Shown: positions 8,049 to 17,842, counted from the first letter of the stretch. The stretch: 64,000 nt of DNA from Rheinheimera sediminis (GCF_004005375.1 NZ_RZUF01000002.1:1-64000), one strand, 5' to 3'. The notes: generated from the sequence alone by a model not told the origin. A program made the numbers and translations.

Positions 8049-9479
8049 TTAAGCAATCAGGATAAAACCGATAAACGCCAGAGTGGCTGCTATTAAAGCG
8101 TAAGGCAACTGAGTCACAGCATGGGATACCAGATTACAACCTGAGCCTTGTGCTGCTAACACAGTAGAGTCACTGTAGAAACAGGCCTGACTACCAAAAG
8201 AGCTGGCTGATAACAGGGCACCTATTACCAATGGAATATCTGCTTCTACTGCATAAGCCAAAGGCATCACAATAGGAATAGATACAGCAAAAATGCCCCA
8301 GGAAGAGCCTGTCGCAAAAGACAGAATCGCCATAGCTAAAAATACAATAGCGGGTAACATTTGGGCCGTCATGTAAGGCGTCAGGTTTTCAATTACATAC
8401 TGCGGCAGTAATAACTTGTCGCAGACATCTTTAAAGATAAAGGCAGCGATTACAGTACAAATAGCTGGCAGCATGGTTTTGAAACCATTCATCATCACTT
8501 CCATCATGTCGCTTAACGACATCAGGCGCTGATAGCTGTAGAACACCAGAGTCAGCACCAGTGTCACCAACAAGCCTTTTAAGACGTCTATGTCAAAGTA
8601 GATGGTAAAGCCAATGAGCATCAGCATAGGGACTATAAAGTTACGCAGTTTGCCTTGTTTGTTGCTGTCTTCAAATTCCTGTTCCATAGCATGGACAGCG
8701 TATTGATCACCAGCAGGCACGTTTTGGCCTTGTACATGATGATGGCTGGCCGAGGCTTCTACACTTAGTTCTGGCAGTGTATCCGCAGGTGTACCATTTT
8801 GTGCTGCCAGTTCAGCTTTCTTCATCGGGCCTATGGCTGGCATAATTTTTAAAGTGACCAGCAATACCATAGTGACAGCTAACCAGGGATACAGCATGTA
8901 AGGAATGGCTTGCATATAGACATCCACACCTTGGCCTGCCTCTGCAACCTTATTGTTTTCCAATAAACCACCAAAAAAGATAGCCCAGGTAGAGATAGGA
9001 ATAATGACGCAAATAGGCGCAGCTGTAGAATCCACTATGTAAGCCAGCATCTGACGGGAGATCTTGTACTTGTCAGTGACTCTTTTCATCGCTTCACCCA
9101 CGCTTAACGCATTTAGGTAGTCGTCGATAAAAATAATACAGCCTAAAACAAAGGTCATAAACATAGATGATTTAGGGCCTGTTGCCAGTTTAGAAGCTGA
9201 ACGGCCAAAAGCGACAGCACCACCAGTGTGGATTAATAATCCAATCAAGGATCCAAAACCACCACAGACCAGAATCAACCAACCTATGGTTTCATCTTGC
9301 ATCACGCTTTGAGAGATTTCTGCAAAGGTATTCAATAACTCAAGAGGTTGAGTTGGGAACAGCATCAGCAAACCTGCAACAGCACCCACAACCAGCGACA
9401 AAATAGGCCGCTTCAGCCAGATGGCAACTGCCATCACAACAACTGGTGGGATCAAACTAATGGCACTTGGTGAATCCAT
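8049..9479 (-). CDS. NhaC-family Na+/H+ antiporter-like carrier
   Basis: A 476-residue polytopic inner-membrane protein of the NhaC ion-transporter superfamily, with about 11 predicted membrane segments. Family motifs visible are FIDDYLNALSVGEAM (about 117-131), DSTAAPICVIIPISTW and the C-terminal FATGSSWGIFAVSIPIVMP and SFGSQACFYSDSTVLAAQGSG. A hydrophilic loop around residues 215-275 carries a short His run. NhaC homologues include Na+/H+ exchangers, malate/lactate exchangers and the predicted methionine carrier MetT of Shewanella and Vibrio. The nearby gamma-lyase gene makes an amino-acid role plausible but unproven. Confidence 0.82.
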   Translation of the reverse strand: MDSPSAISLIPPVVVMAVAIWLKRPILSLVVGAVAGLLMLFPTQPLELLNTFAEISQSVMQDETIGWLILVCGGFGSLIGLLIHTGGAVAFGRSASKLATGPKSSMFMTFVLGCIIFIDDYLNALSVGEAMKRVTDKYKISRQMLAYIVDSTAAPICVIIPISTWAIFFGGLLENNKVAEAGQGVDVYMQAIPYMLYPWLAVTMVLLVTLKIMPAIGPMKKAELAAQNGTPADTLPELSVEASASHHHVQGQNVPAGDQYAVHAMEQEFEDSNKQGKLRNFIVPMLMLIGFTIYFDIDVLKGLLVTLVLTLVFYSYQRLMSLSDMMEVMMNGFKTMLPAICTVIAAFIFKDVCDKLLLPQYVIENLTPYMTAQMLPAIVFLAMAILSFATGSSWGIFAVSIPIVMPLAYAVEADIPLVIGALLSASSFGSQACFYSDSTVLAAQGSGCNLVSHAVTQLPYALIAATLAFIGFILIA

Positions 9480-9719
9480 TAAAGGGTTCCTTCACAAAGC
9501 CTGGCAATGCCAGAAAAATAAAAGCCAACCGCAGTAGCATAACTCATTTGCTTACGTACGGAGTGTTTGGGGTTGAGCTGCCAGAGCCCGGGACTGAAAG
9601 TGATTGCTTATCATACCCAAGGGATTGCAATTTCATCAGATCAGGGTAAACAACAGAATGAATTTACACGGGTTAAATTCAGGCGCGCAATAATAACAAA
9701 AAAAATGTTTTGTACAATA
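9480..9719. other. Intergenic region upstream of the NhaC-family gene
   Basis: No convincing gene. It must hold the promoter of the minus-strand NhaC-family gene. A segment at about 9610-9635 (CATACCCAAGGGATTGCAAT) resembles, in inverse orientation, the end of the repeat family at 9720-9846, suggesting a degraded or second half-element. Confidence 0.3.
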
Positions 9720-9846
9720 TCCCGTCGTACTTGAAGCTGCAGTGTTGTTGGCTTCGTTTACTCGCCCAAGTCACATAGGATAACTATGCTCCTCGGGTCT
9801 CGCTCGCTTGCCGCCGCGCTGCAACTCCAATTACTTAGGGCATATT
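9720..9846. repeat. Palindromic intergenic repeat, copy 1
   Basis: An approximately 127-bp element with imperfect terminal inverted repeats (TACTTGAAGCTGCAG at the left, CTGCAACTCCAATTACTTAG at the right) and a central AGTCACATAGGATAACTATGCTCC block. The central block recurs at about 44240-44265 as AGTCACATAGGTTGACTATG, and the ends recur too, so this is a dispersed non-coding repeat of MITE/BIME type. It sits between the promoter region of the NhaC gene and the gene at 9941. Confidence 0.65.
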
Positions 9847-9902
9847 TGAGTGTAAGCGAATAACTGTGAAAATGCGTGTATTGGAGGGGGGAGGTATCGG
9901 AG

Positions 9903-9933
9903 AAAAATCACTGCCACCACGGGCGGCAGTGCT
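9903..9933 (-). terminator. Terminator after the small periplasmic protein gene
   Basis: CACTGCC (9909-9915) pairs with GGCAGTG (9925-9931); read on the minus strand a T-rich run follows. It lies just past the stop of the gene at 9941-10342. Confidence 0.65.
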
Positions 9934-9940
9934 CAAAAAA

Positions 9941-10342
9941 TTATTTAGCCTGAGTGATCAGTTCTAACTTCTCTAACACATCGGCCTTGAAGCTTAATTG
10001 CACAGACTTTTGTGCCGCGTCCCGGGTTTTTACCAGTTGTGTTAAAGTCGGGTAGCTGGCAGACAATACCGTCATATCGTATACCCAAAAAGTTTTACCC
10101 TCTTTTTCTGTTTTGCTGGCTGGTTCACCCAGTTTTTCAGCAATAGCAGCCTGAGTAGATTTACCTTCAGTTAAACCTAAAGCAGTGCGCACTGAGGTAT
10201 TTAAAGCAGCAGTTTTGGCGCTGTCTTTGGTTTCTTTCAAAGTGCTGCCTACACCATCTTTTACCGCATTTAACCAGTCAGCCTGAGCTGGAACTGCGGT
10301 CACTACGAAGGCAACGAATAAGGCGCTAAACTTTAATTTCAT
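9941..10342 (-). CDS. Small periplasmic protein of unknown function
   Basis: A 133-residue protein with a clear Sec signal peptide (cleavage after about residue 21, VPAQA-DW). The mature part has an amphipathic helical N-terminal half (LNAVKDGVGSTLKETKDSAK) and a segment AAIAEKLGEPASKTEKEGKTFWVYDM that resembles the short alpha-beta repeat of BamE/SmpA-type domains. No catalytic motif is visible and the function is unknown. It is a single-gene unit with its own terminator, between a repeat element and the BlaI-type regulator. Confidence 0.7.
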   Translation of the reverse strand: MKLKFSALFVAFVVTAVPAQADWLNAVKDGVGSTLKETKDSAKTAALNTSVRTALGLTEGKSTQAAIAEKLGEPASKTEKEGKTFWVYDMTVLSASYPTLTQLVKTRDAAQKSVQLSFKADVLEKLELITQAK

Positions 10343-10513
10343 GCTGTCTCTTCCATTTGAGAATGAATCAGGGAACCTGCAACGCTTCTGTAACGCAGGC
10401 GGCGCGGATGGTATAGCAGATTGAGCTTTACTCCAAGTTTCTCACCAGAACTTTACAATTATTTGCGATGGATTAATGAGAAAACAGAGCACATTCAAGA
10501 AAATAAATACAAA

Positions 10514-10574
10514 AACTAAAGAATTAGTTGCAGTATGAAAAATGCTCAGCTAGATTAAAACTAATTCTTTAGTA
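10514..10574 (+). promoter_or_regulatory. Twin dyad operator upstream of the BlaI-family gene
   Basis: Two palindromes of the same design: AACTAA-AGAA-TTAGTT (10514-10529) and AACTAA-TTCT-TTAGTA (10559-10574). Their 15-bp cores are perfect inverted copies of one another. They lie 25-85 bp before the BlaI-type repressor start, the arrangement expected for BlaI/MecI autoregulation. A TAGATAAT -10-like sequence (10573-10580) touches the second dyad. Binding is inferred. Confidence 0.65.
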
Positions 10575-10598
10575 GATAATCTTGATTGGGTAACAGGC

Positions 10599-10997
10599 AT
10601 GGCCAGAACAAAATCTCTTGAGCTTACCAGTGCAGAGCAAAAAATTATGCAGGTGTTATGGCAACATGGCCCCAGTTCAGTCAAAGACATCACAGCAGAG
10701 CTCTGCAAAGAGTCAGCTGTGGCTTACACCACAGTGCAAACCTTATGTCGTATTCTGTTTGATAAAGGTCATGTCGACTGTGAGAAACAAGGCAAAGCAT
10801 TTATTTATCAAGCCACTACAGTGCAGCAGGAAGCCCGCAGTCAGGCGTTAAGTACACTGCTGCAGCGTTTCTTTGGTGGCTCCCCGGCTTTGCTGGCTCA
10901 GCATCTGATAGAGCAGCAGGAGTTAACGCCAGAGCTTGCTGATGAGTTACAGGCGCAAATTGATGCTCACTCAGCCAAGGCGACACAAGGAGACTGA
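10599..10997 (+). CDS. BlaI/MecI/CopY-family transcriptional repressor
   Basis: A 132-residue winged-helix repressor of the BlaI/MecI family, which binds palindromic operators as a dimer and is inactivated by proteolysis triggered by a partner M56 metalloprotease. The N-terminal domain (1-75) shows the family pattern LTSAEQKIMQVLW, PSSVKDI, AYTTVQTLCRIL and KGHV. The C-terminal part is the helical dimerisation region. Twin dyad operators lie just upstream. The M56 gene starts 2 bp after its stop, so the pair is an operon. The dimer region in MecI/BlaI contains the cleavage site, which cannot be placed here. Confidence 0.9.
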   Translation: MARTKSLELTSAEQKIMQVLWQHGPSSVKDITAELCKESAVAYTTVQTLCRILFDKGHVDCEKQGKAFIYQATTVQQEARSQALSTLLQRFFGGSPALLAQHLIEQQELTPELADELQAQIDAHSAKATQGD

Positions 10998-10999
10998 TC

Positions 11000-12532
11000 A
11001 TGCTGGAATTAAGCTGGTTGTTGTTTTATCTGGTGTTACATCTGCTATTGGCCCTGGTGACAGTGCCATGGCTGTATTGGCTAGGCCAAAGCGCGTGGCG
11101 GCCTGCGCCGTATTGGATGTTGCGTTTGTGGACTGCAGTGGCGGTGCTGTTGTTTGTGTTACCAGCCATTCTATTAATTGAAGGCGCAGACGAAGTTGCG
11201 CCGCAGCCATGGTTTAGCACTGATATCGCTGTTTTACAGCAGGAGCTTCATTTAGCTGAAGCCACAGCAGCTGCAGAAACTGAACCCACTTTCACTCAGC
11301 GCTGGGCTTTAGCACCACAGCTGTTTTATTTGTTTGTTCCACCAGCCTGGTGGTTATTGCTGGTACCTTTGGGCTGCTGCTGGCAAATAGGGCGATTCAG
11401 CCTGAGTTACAGATCAAGCCGTAAGTTATGGCTAGAGGCAAAACCTCTGAACTTGCCAAATTTCACCAACCACAAGCCAGCACTGTATCGGCACTTTGCC
11501 ATAGATAGCGCTATGCTGGTGGGACTACGTCAGCCCCGAATTATTCTTCCTGCATTATGGTTACAGACTTTGTCTGAAGAGCAATTGCAGCATGTGATTG
11601 CTCATGAGCGTATGCATTGGCATCGGAGCGATTTGGCGGCTTTTTATCTGCAACAATTTTGTGCAGTGTTGTACTGGTGGAGCCCGCTCTGGGGTTTAAT
11701 CTGTCGGCAACTGAATAAATACCGCGAATTAAGTTGTGATGCTGGTGTAACGGCGCAATTAACGCAGCCACATAGGTACGCCCAAACCTTGCTTGATTGC
11801 AGTAAAACCCATCAGGCCGCGCAGCCGCTGTTACTCGCTATGCCATGGCAACAGCAACCTTTGTTAGCGCAGCGGATCCGTCTGGTACTGCAAGGCTCTG
11901 CAGGCAAGATCACACCACAAAGTTGTGCTTTGCTGATTGCGTTGTCTTTGTCAGTCGCAGCCACTCTGGTTTTGGCACAACGTACTCAGGTCGCCCGGTT
12001 GCCCGCAGAATATGCTCAGGTTAGCCTGACTGAATTGAATCAGCTGGAACAGTTGCTGGAGAAAGTACGACAGCGGAATTTGGCTGCAGTTCGTCAACTG
12101 CTTGCTTTAGGTTATCCGTTAAATGCTGCGATGCCGGGTGAGGGCACAGCGTTAATGTTGGCGGTGCGCTCCGGCGATAAAGCAATGGTCGAACTGTTAC
12201 TTACTGCTGGTGCTGATGTGAACCAAAGTAGCAGACGTGATGGCAACCCGCTGATTATCGCTGCGCAGTATGGCAATTTGGAGTTAGCTAAGCTGCTGGT
12301 TCAGGCTGGGGCTGATGTGAATGCCATAGTGTTGGCTGACGAAACGCCACTGATTAACGCCAGTTATAGAGGTGATCTGGCGATGGTGCGGTATCTGGTG
12401 CAGCAAGGCGCTCACGTCAATCTGAAGGTGGAAGCGACCATGATGGATGGCAGTGAACTGCGATCTCCACTCAGTCGCGCTTCTGCTGCAGAAGTCAGAG
12501 CCTATCTGCAGCGGCAGGGGGCTACACCTTAA
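11000..12532 (+). CDS. M56 (BlaR1-like) metallopeptidase with C-terminal ankyrin repeats
   Basis: A 510-residue membrane metalloprotease. Hydrophobic segments occur near residues 5-25, 35-55 and 105-125. The zinc motif HERMH is at 202-206, with the third ligand likely Glu243 in YRELSCDAG. After another membrane segment (about 308-330) come ankyrin repeats (about 345-505; TALMLAVRSGDKAMVELLL, NPLIIAAQYGNLELAKLLV and TPLINASYRGDLAMVRYLV). In BlaR1 the region after the last membrane helix is a penicillin-binding sensor; here ankyrin repeats replace it. It follows the BlaI-type gene by 2 bp, so it probably clears that repressor in response to an unknown envelope signal. Confidence 0.88.
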   Translation: MLELSWLLFYLVLHLLLALVTVPWLYWLGQSAWRPAPYWMLRLWTAVAVLLFVLPAILLIEGADEVAPQPWFSTDIAVLQQELHLAEATAAAETEPTFTQRWALAPQLFYLFVPPAWWLLLVPLGCCWQIGRFSLSYRSSRKLWLEAKPLNLPNFTNHKPALYRHFAIDSAMLVGLRQPRIILPALWLQTLSEEQLQHVIAHERMHWHRSDLAAFYLQQFCAVLYWWSPLWGLICRQLNKYRELSCDAGVTAQLTQPHRYAQTLLDCSKTHQAAQPLLLAMPWQQQPLLAQRIRLVLQGSAGKITPQSCALLIALSLSVAATLVLAQRTQVARLPAEYAQVSLTELNQLEQLLEKVRQRNLAAVRQLLALGYPLNAAMPGEGTALMLAVRSGDKAMVELLLTAGADVNQSSRRDGNPLIIAAQYGNLELAKLLVQAGADVNAIVLADETPLINASYRGDLAMVRYLVQQGAHVNLKVEATMMDGSELRSPLSRASAAEVRAYLQRQGATP

Positions 12533-12652
12533 GGTAAGACTGCTGCTTCTTTTTTAAATTTAATAGGTATGACCTTCGGATCCGGGCTTTTCAGCCTGTG
12601 GGCGAAGCTTTGCCTGAAATCATGGAAACGACATAACCAAAGGACAATACCA

Positions 12653-13888
12653 ATGAAAAAACGAGTAGTCAGTGTGGCTGTGCTTCTGTTGGCAGGCGCT
12701 GTGGTGGCCTGGGACATGTTATCTGGCTGGACACCTCTTGCTGCAGAGGCTGCGCACCAAAGCAAAGTCTATCAAGCATCATTTCAAGCCACTGCAGAAC
12801 AAGCCATGGCGGAATTGAGGCAAAGTCAGCAGCAAGGTCAGTTTCCGGCGTTAACTGCAGCAGTGGCCTGGCGTGGCCAGGTGTTATGGGCTGGTGCTGC
12901 GGGTTATGCCGATATTGCCAGCCAAAAATCAGCCAGTATTGACAGTCAGTTTCGGATTGGCAGCACCTCAAAGGCGGTGACAGCTGCTGCTTTAGCCAGA
13001 GCAGTGGCAGCTGGGCAGGTTGATTTGGATGCGCCCATTAGTCGCTATAAAACCGATTTACCCAATTCGCAGTGGCAGGACTTAACCTTAAGGCAATTGA
13101 TGTCGCATACCGCAGGTTTTCCCGGCTACGACGGCAACACCGACTGGATTGGTGCAGTCCGCACCTGGGTCAAATGGGGCGAATTTCATGATGTGCATGA
13201 CGCTCTGGACTTATTTGACGAAAGCAAACTGCTATATCCGGCAGGCAGCAATTTTCATTACAGCTCCTTTGACGTCAACTTAGCCAGTGCTGTACTGCAA
13301 AGTGCGGTAAAAACGCCGTTTTTACAGTATCTGGATGCACAAGTCAGCAAGCCACTTGGATTGTCTTCTTTGGCTGCTTCCGAGCAGCCATCGCCCCATC
13401 AGGTCAGCTTTTATATGACCCATGACGGTTATGCCAAAAAACACAGAGAGGTGAATTTAAGTCAGAAGTGGGCTGGCGGTGGTCTGGCCGCCAGTTCAGT
13501 CGATTTAGCCCTGTTAGGCTCAGCCTGGTTTAACTCTGATTTTATCCCTGCTGCAATACAGCAGCAGTTTTGGACACCACAAAAACTTAAGAATGGCGAA
13601 GTAAACGAGCAGTTTTATGCTTTGGGTTGGCGCAACTTTTCGCAAAACCATCTGTTTTGTGACAAAGGCAATGCGCTTAGTCGTACCGTCAGTTTTGTCC
13701 ACCATGGCGGGGTGTCAGATGGCGCCCAAAGTTGGCTGGTGATCTATCCGGAATTGCAACTAGTAGTCGCGATGAATACCAATACAGTGAAAGAAAACTA
13801 CTGTGATTTTGCCAAACACGCAGCTTCTATCACCCGACAATTTTTACAACAGATAGCGCCAGACTGGTTATCGTCTGCCACGCTATAG
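12653..13888 (+). CDS. Class C beta-lactamase-like serine hydrolase
   Basis: A protein of about 411 residues with the beta-lactamase/PBP4-like fold, exported by an N-terminal hydrophobic segment (about 5-20). The nucleophile motif SxxK is STSK at residues 104-107. The second motif is YSS instead of YxN, and the third is HHGG in the position of KTG, which suggests an esterase, peptidase or D-amino-acid hydrolase rather than a true beta-lactamase. The frame opens at 12569, but ATG 12653 has an AAAGGAC ribosome site at good spacing. It follows the BlaI/M56 pair on the same strand with a 120-bp gap and may belong to its regulon. Confidence 0.85.
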   Translation: MKKRVVSVAVLLLAGAVVAWDMLSGWTPLAAEAAHQSKVYQASFQATAEQAMAELRQSQQQGQFPALTAAVAWRGQVLWAGAAGYADIASQKSASIDSQFRIGSTSKAVTAAALARAVAAGQVDLDAPISRYKTDLPNSQWQDLTLRQLMSHTAGFPGYDGNTDWIGAVRTWVKWGEFHDVHDALDLFDESKLLYPAGSNFHYSSFDVNLASAVLQSAVKTPFLQYLDAQVSKPLGLSSLAASEQPSPHQVSFYMTHDGYAKKHREVNLSQKWAGGGLAASSVDLALLGSAWFNSDFIPAAIQQQFWTPQKLKNGEVNEQFYALGWRNFSQNHLFCDKGNALSRTVSFVHHGGVSDGAQSWLVIYPELQLVVAMNTNTVKENYCDFAKHAASITRQFLQQIAPDWLSSATL

Positions 13889-14046
13889 AAAATAGAGAAG
13901 AAGTTTCACTTTAACTGCTTAATCCTCGTTGTTTTGCCCTAAATCAAAGAACTTTGCTGAAAAGAAGCATAGAGTGGTTTAGGGCTAAGCAGCTTCTGTT
14001 GCCTTTACAGGCCTAACGGGAAATAACAGCTAAGGTGAAATGGACT

Positions 14047-15105
14047 ATGACTGGACTACAAACAAAAGTACTAGTGGCTGCAGGAGCTGTCAGCGCTGCT
14101 CTGCTGTTGTATTACATGAACTTTACCGGTGCTGACACTGACCACTTGTTGAAAAGTAACGGCCGTATTGAAGCCACTGAAATTGCAGTAGCCAGTAAAA
14201 CGGCGGGACGGATCAAAGAGCTGTTGGTAGATGAAGGCGATTTTGTTGAAGCCGGCCAATTGGTTGCAACCGTAGAATCTGAATCTTTAGTGGCGCAGTT
14301 GCATCAGGCAGAAGCTCAATTACGTCAGGCGCAAAGTGCCACTGTGACAGCAGACAGTCACTTGCTACAACGTAAAAGTGAAAAAGCAGCTCTGGAAGCC
14401 GTATTAATTCAGCGTAATGCCGAGCTGAGCGCCGCAAGAAGCAGAGCCAGCCGCACTGGCACTTTGGCTGAAACTGGCTCTGTGTCTAAACAATTAGCCG
14501 AAGATAACGATACCTTAGTCACCAGCGCCAAAACAGCGGTCAGTTCAGCCAAGGCCCAGATTGACGCCGCTGTGGCTGGTATTGCTTCAGCCGAAGCACA
14601 AATTAACTCAGCAGCATCTGCTGTGGACGCCGCCCGCGCTACTGTAGCCCGGGTGCAGTCTGAGCTGACCGACAATCAACTGAAAGCCCCGAGATCGGGC
14701 CGAATTCAGTACCGTATTGCTCAAACCGGTGAAATTGTTGCCGCAGGTGGCAAAGTATTAAGTCTGATTGATGTGACAGACGTGCATATGACGTTTTTCT
14801 TGCCTTCAACTTTAGCCGGTCGTATTGAAGTAGGCGCGGAAGTACGGGTGGTACTGGATGCTCTGCCAAATGTGTCGATACCGGCTGAAGTGTCTTATGT
14901 GGCCGATGTGGCGCAGTTCACCCCGAAAACGGTTGAGACCGCCAGTGAACGCGAAAAACTGATGTTCAGAGTCAAAGCCAAAATAAACCCTGAATTGCTG
15001 CTCAAGCATAAAACCAAAGTGAAAACTGGTTTACCTGGTGTGGCTTATCTACGACTGGATAGCTCGTTGCCCTGGCCTGATTCTGTACCGGAGCTGGTGC
15101 AGTGA
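14047..15105 (+). CDS. yhiI: HlyD-family membrane fusion protein
   Basis: Periplasmic adaptor with one N-terminal membrane anchor (about residues 5-25), a biotinyl/lipoyl half-domain ([25 protein letters not shown]), a long alanine-rich coiled-coil hairpin (about 80-205), the second lipoyl half ([21 protein letters not shown]) and a beta-barrel domain. GTG 14035 would add four residues; ATG 14047 is preferred because AAGGTG lies 9 nt before it. The next gene overlaps its stop. Lengths and order of this and the next two genes (about 355, 912, 374 residues) match E. coli yhiI-rbbA-yhhJ, hence the symbol. Confidence 0.88.
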   Translation: MTGLQTKVLVAAGAVSAALLLYYMNFTGADTDHLLKSNGRIEATEIAVASKTAGRIKELLVDEGDFVEAGQLVATVESESLVAQLHQAEAQLRQAQSATVTADSHLLQRKSEKAALEAVLIQRNAELSAARSRASRTGTLAETGSVSKQLAEDNDTLVTSAKTAVSSAKAQIDAAVAGIASAEAQINSAASAVDAARATVARVQSELTDNQLKAPRSGRIQYRIAQTGEIVAAGGKVLSLIDVTDVHMTFFLPSTLAGRIEVGAEVRVVLDALPNVSIPAEVSYVADVAQFTPKTVETASEREKLMFRVKAKINPELLLKHKTKVKTGLPGVAYLRLDSSLPWPDSVPELVQ

Positions 15106-17840
15106 CTTGCAACTCAAAACAGGCTGAGCTGGTCGCACAGCTGCAGCAGGTGCAGCTTAACTACGGCAAAACCAAAGCACTGGATAGCATCTCGCTGGAT
15201 ATTCCAGCCGGTGTGATGGTGGGTTTGATTGGGCCTGATGGGGTAGGTAAGTCCAGCTTATTGTCTTTGTTATCTGGTGCCCGGGCTATTCAGCAAGGCA
15301 AAGTGCAGGTGCTGGGGGGTGACATGGCCAGCAGCACACACCGCGATGCGGTCTGTGCCGATATTGCCTATATGCCGCAGGGCTTGGGCAAGAACCTGTA
15401 TCTGACTTTATCGGTGGAAGAAAACCTGCAGTTTTTCGCCCGCTTATTTGGCCACAATGCCAAAGAGCGGCGCCGTCGTATTGATGAACTGACCAAAGCT
15501 ACAGGCTTGTATAAATTTTTACAGCGCCCCGCCGGTAAGTTATCAGGTGGTATGAAGCAAAAACTCGGTTTGTGCTGTGCATTAATTCACGATCCTAAAT
15601 TACTGATCCTTGACGAACCTACCACAGGTGTTGACCCGCTGGCGCGCAGTCAGTTCTGGCAGTTGATCCAGCAGATCCGCCGAAACTCGCCGCAAATGAG
15701 TGTGATAGTGGCCACTGCCTATATGGATGAAGCCGAACATTTTGACTGGCTGATTGCGATGAATGCAGGCCAGGTGCTGGCTAGCGGTAGCCCGGCTGAA
15801 TTGCATCAGCAAACCGGTACTTCCACTTTGGAAGCCGCTTTTATTCAGTTGCTGCCAGAATCGGCCAAACAAGGTTACCAAGCCGTAGTGGTGCCGCCTT
15901 TGGTCGATGGCGACCAGAGTATTGCGATTGAGGCTGCGGCTTTGAGCATGCAGTTCGGTGATTTTAAGGCGGTAGATAACGTTAGTTTTCAAATCAAAAA
16001 AGGCGAGATTTTTGGTTTTCTCGGCTCCAATGGTTGTGGTAAATCCACCACCATGAAAATGCTGACGGGCTTGCTGCCTGCCACTTCAGGCCAGGCCTTG
16101 TTATTTGGCCAGAATTTAAACCCAGATGATATTTCAACCCGCAAAAGAGTGGGCTATATGTCGCAGGCCTTTTCCTTATACTCCGAACTGACTGTGCTGC
16201 AAAACCTGGAATTACACGCCAGGTTGTTTCATGTGCCTACAGAGCAAATCAGCGAGCGAATTGCTGAAATGCTGCAGCGGTTTGGCCTGCAGCAAGTGTC
16301 GACCTTATTACCGGATAATCTGCCGCTGGGTATACGGCAGCGTTTATCACTGGCTGTGGCTATGGTGCATAAGCCTGAGCTGCTGATTCTGGATGAGCCC
16401 ACTTCTGGGGTGGATCCAATAGCCCGCGACAACTTCTGGCAGCTGATGATTGATTTGGCACGGCAGGATCAGGTGACCATTTTTATCTCCACCCACTTTA
16501 TGAACGAAGCTGAGCGCTGCGACCGCATATCTCTGATGCATGCGGGGAAAGTGTTAGTCAGTGACACGCCGGCGCAGATTGTGGCTAATCAGCAGGCCGA
16601 CACTCTGGAACAGGCCTTTATTCGTTATCTGGAACAGGCCGGAGCCAGAGACAACAGCACTGATGCTGAAATCAATTTAGCCTCAGCCAGCAGCGCAGAG
16701 CAGGTTAAAAAAAGTTTTAGCTGGCAACGGCTTTGGAGTTTTACCCAGCGTGAAACCATAGAGTTGCGGCGCGATCCTATCCGCTCGGCCTTAGCGCTAC
16801 TGGGCAGCTTGGTGCTGATGTTGTTTATTGGTTACGGCATTACCATGGACGTGGAGGATTTAACCTTTGCAGTTCTTGATCAGGACCAGTCGGTGCTGAG
16901 CCAAAACTATGTGCTGAATTTATCCGGTTCGCGTTATTTTATTGAAAAGCCGCCGCTCAAAAGCCAGCAGGATATTGATCAGCGTATGCGCAGCGGCGAT
17001 ATCAGTCTGGCGATAGAAATCCCCCATGGTTTTGGCCGCGACTTGTCGCGTGGACAGCAAGTCTCTGTGGCGGCTTGGGTGGATGGTTCTATGCCCAACA
17101 GAGCTGAAACTATTAAAGGCTATGTGCAGGGCATGCATTTGCACTGGCTGAGAATGCAGGCGACAGAGACGCTGGGCACAGATGCCAGCAGCCTGAGCTC
17201 TGCCCTTGAAACCCGGTTTCGTTATAACCCTGATGTAAAAAGCCTGGTGGCTATGGTGCCCGCTGTGATCCCTATGCTGTTGCTGATGATACCGGCAGTG
17301 CTGACTGCATTGTCGGTGGTGCGGGAAAAGGAGCTGGGCTCCATTATTAATTTGTATGTCACACCTGTCAGCCGGCTGGAGTTTTTATTGGGTAAACAAC
17401 TGCCTTATATAGCTCTGGCTTTTATTAATTTTTTACTGATGTTAGTCACAGCCATACTGCTATTTAAAGTGCCGCTGACCGGCAGTTTTTGGGCCCTGAG
17501 TTTAAGCGCTTTGGTCTTTGTATTGTTTTCGACTGGTTTTGGTTTGTTTGCTTCTACCTTTACCAAAAGTCAGATTGCCGCCATTTTGGTAGCTGTGCTT
17601 GGCACTATTATTCCAGCAGTGCAGTTTGCCGGCATGATCACTCCAGTGTCAGCTTTAGAAGGAGCGGGCCGCCTTATTGGCGAAATTCATCCGGCCAGCT
17701 TTTTCCTGACCATCAGTAGAGGTGTGTTCAGTAAAGCACTGCAGCTGTCTGATATTTATCCTGCTTTACTGCAAATGGCGCTGGCTGTACCTGTGATAAT
17801 TCTTGCTTCAGCGCTGTTGCTGAAAAAACAGGAGCGCTGA
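15102..17840 (+). CDS. rbbA: RbbA-like ABC transporter: two ATPase domains fused to a permease
   Basis: A 912-residue fusion. ATPase 1 has Walker [10 protein letters not shown], signature LSGGMKQ and Walker [14 protein letters not shown]. ATPase 2 has GSNGCGKST, a degenerate signature LPLGIRQ and [13 protein letters not shown]. Residues from about 550 on form an ABC-2-type permease with one early membrane helix, a large extracytoplasmic loop and a C-terminal helix bundle. E. coli RbbA (911 aa) has this layout and was reported to associate with ribosomes; the context here points to efflux. GTG start 15102 overlaps the stop of the HlyD gene, and the permease gene follows 2 bp later. Confidence 0.88.
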   Translation: MTCNSKQAELVAQLQQVQLNYGKTKALDSISLDIPAGVMVGLIGPDGVGKSSLLSLLSGARAIQQGKVQVLGGDMASSTHRDAVCADIAYMPQGLGKNLYLTLSVEENLQFFARLFGHNAKERRRRIDELTKATGLYKFLQRPAGKLSGGMKQKLGLCCALIHDPKLLILDEPTTGVDPLARSQFWQLIQQIRRNSPQMSVIVATAYMDEAEHFDWLIAMNAGQVLASGSPAELHQQTGTSTLEAAFIQLLPESAKQGYQAVVVPPLVDGDQSIAIEAAALSMQFGDFKAVDNVSFQIKKGEIFGFLGSNGCGKSTTMKMLTGLLPATSGQALLFGQNLNPDDISTRKRVGYMSQAFSLYSELTVLQNLELHARLFHVPTEQISERIAEMLQRFGLQQVSTLLPDNLPLGIRQRLSLAVAMVHKPELLILDEPTSGVDPIARDNFWQLMIDLARQDQVTIFISTHFMNEAERCDRISLMHAGKVLVSDTPAQIVANQQADTLEQAFIRYLEQAGARDNSTDAEINLASASSAEQVKKSFSWQRLWSFTQRETIELRRDPIRSALALLGSLVLMLFIGYGITMDVEDLTFAVLDQDQSVLSQNYVLNLSGSRYFIEKPPLKSQQDIDQRMRSGDISLAIEIPHGFGRDLSRGQQVSVAAWVDGSMPNRAETIKGYVQGMHLHWLRMQATETLGTDASSLSSALETRFRYNPDVKSLVAMVPAVIPMLLLMIPAVLTALSVVREKELGSIINLYVTPVSRLEFLLGKQLPYIALAFINFLLMLVTAILLFKVPLTGSFWALSLSALVFVLFSTGFGLFASTFTKSQIAAILVAVLGTIIPAVQFAGMITPVSALEGAGRLIGEIHPASFFLTISRGVFSKALQLSDIYPALLQMALAVPVIILASALLLKKQER

Positions 17841-17842
17841 GC

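Noticed and set aside
9467-9649. 60-codon frame upstream of the NhaC-family gene
   Set aside because: No ribosome site, no motif and low-quality composition in a promoter region.
12653-13888. True class C beta-lactamase
   Set aside because: The SxxK motif is present, but YxN and KTG are replaced by YSS and HHGG, so antibiotic hydrolysis is not supported.
15600-15992. 130-codon minus-strand frame inside the rbbA-like gene
   Set aside because: Antisense to the ATPase domain; no motif.
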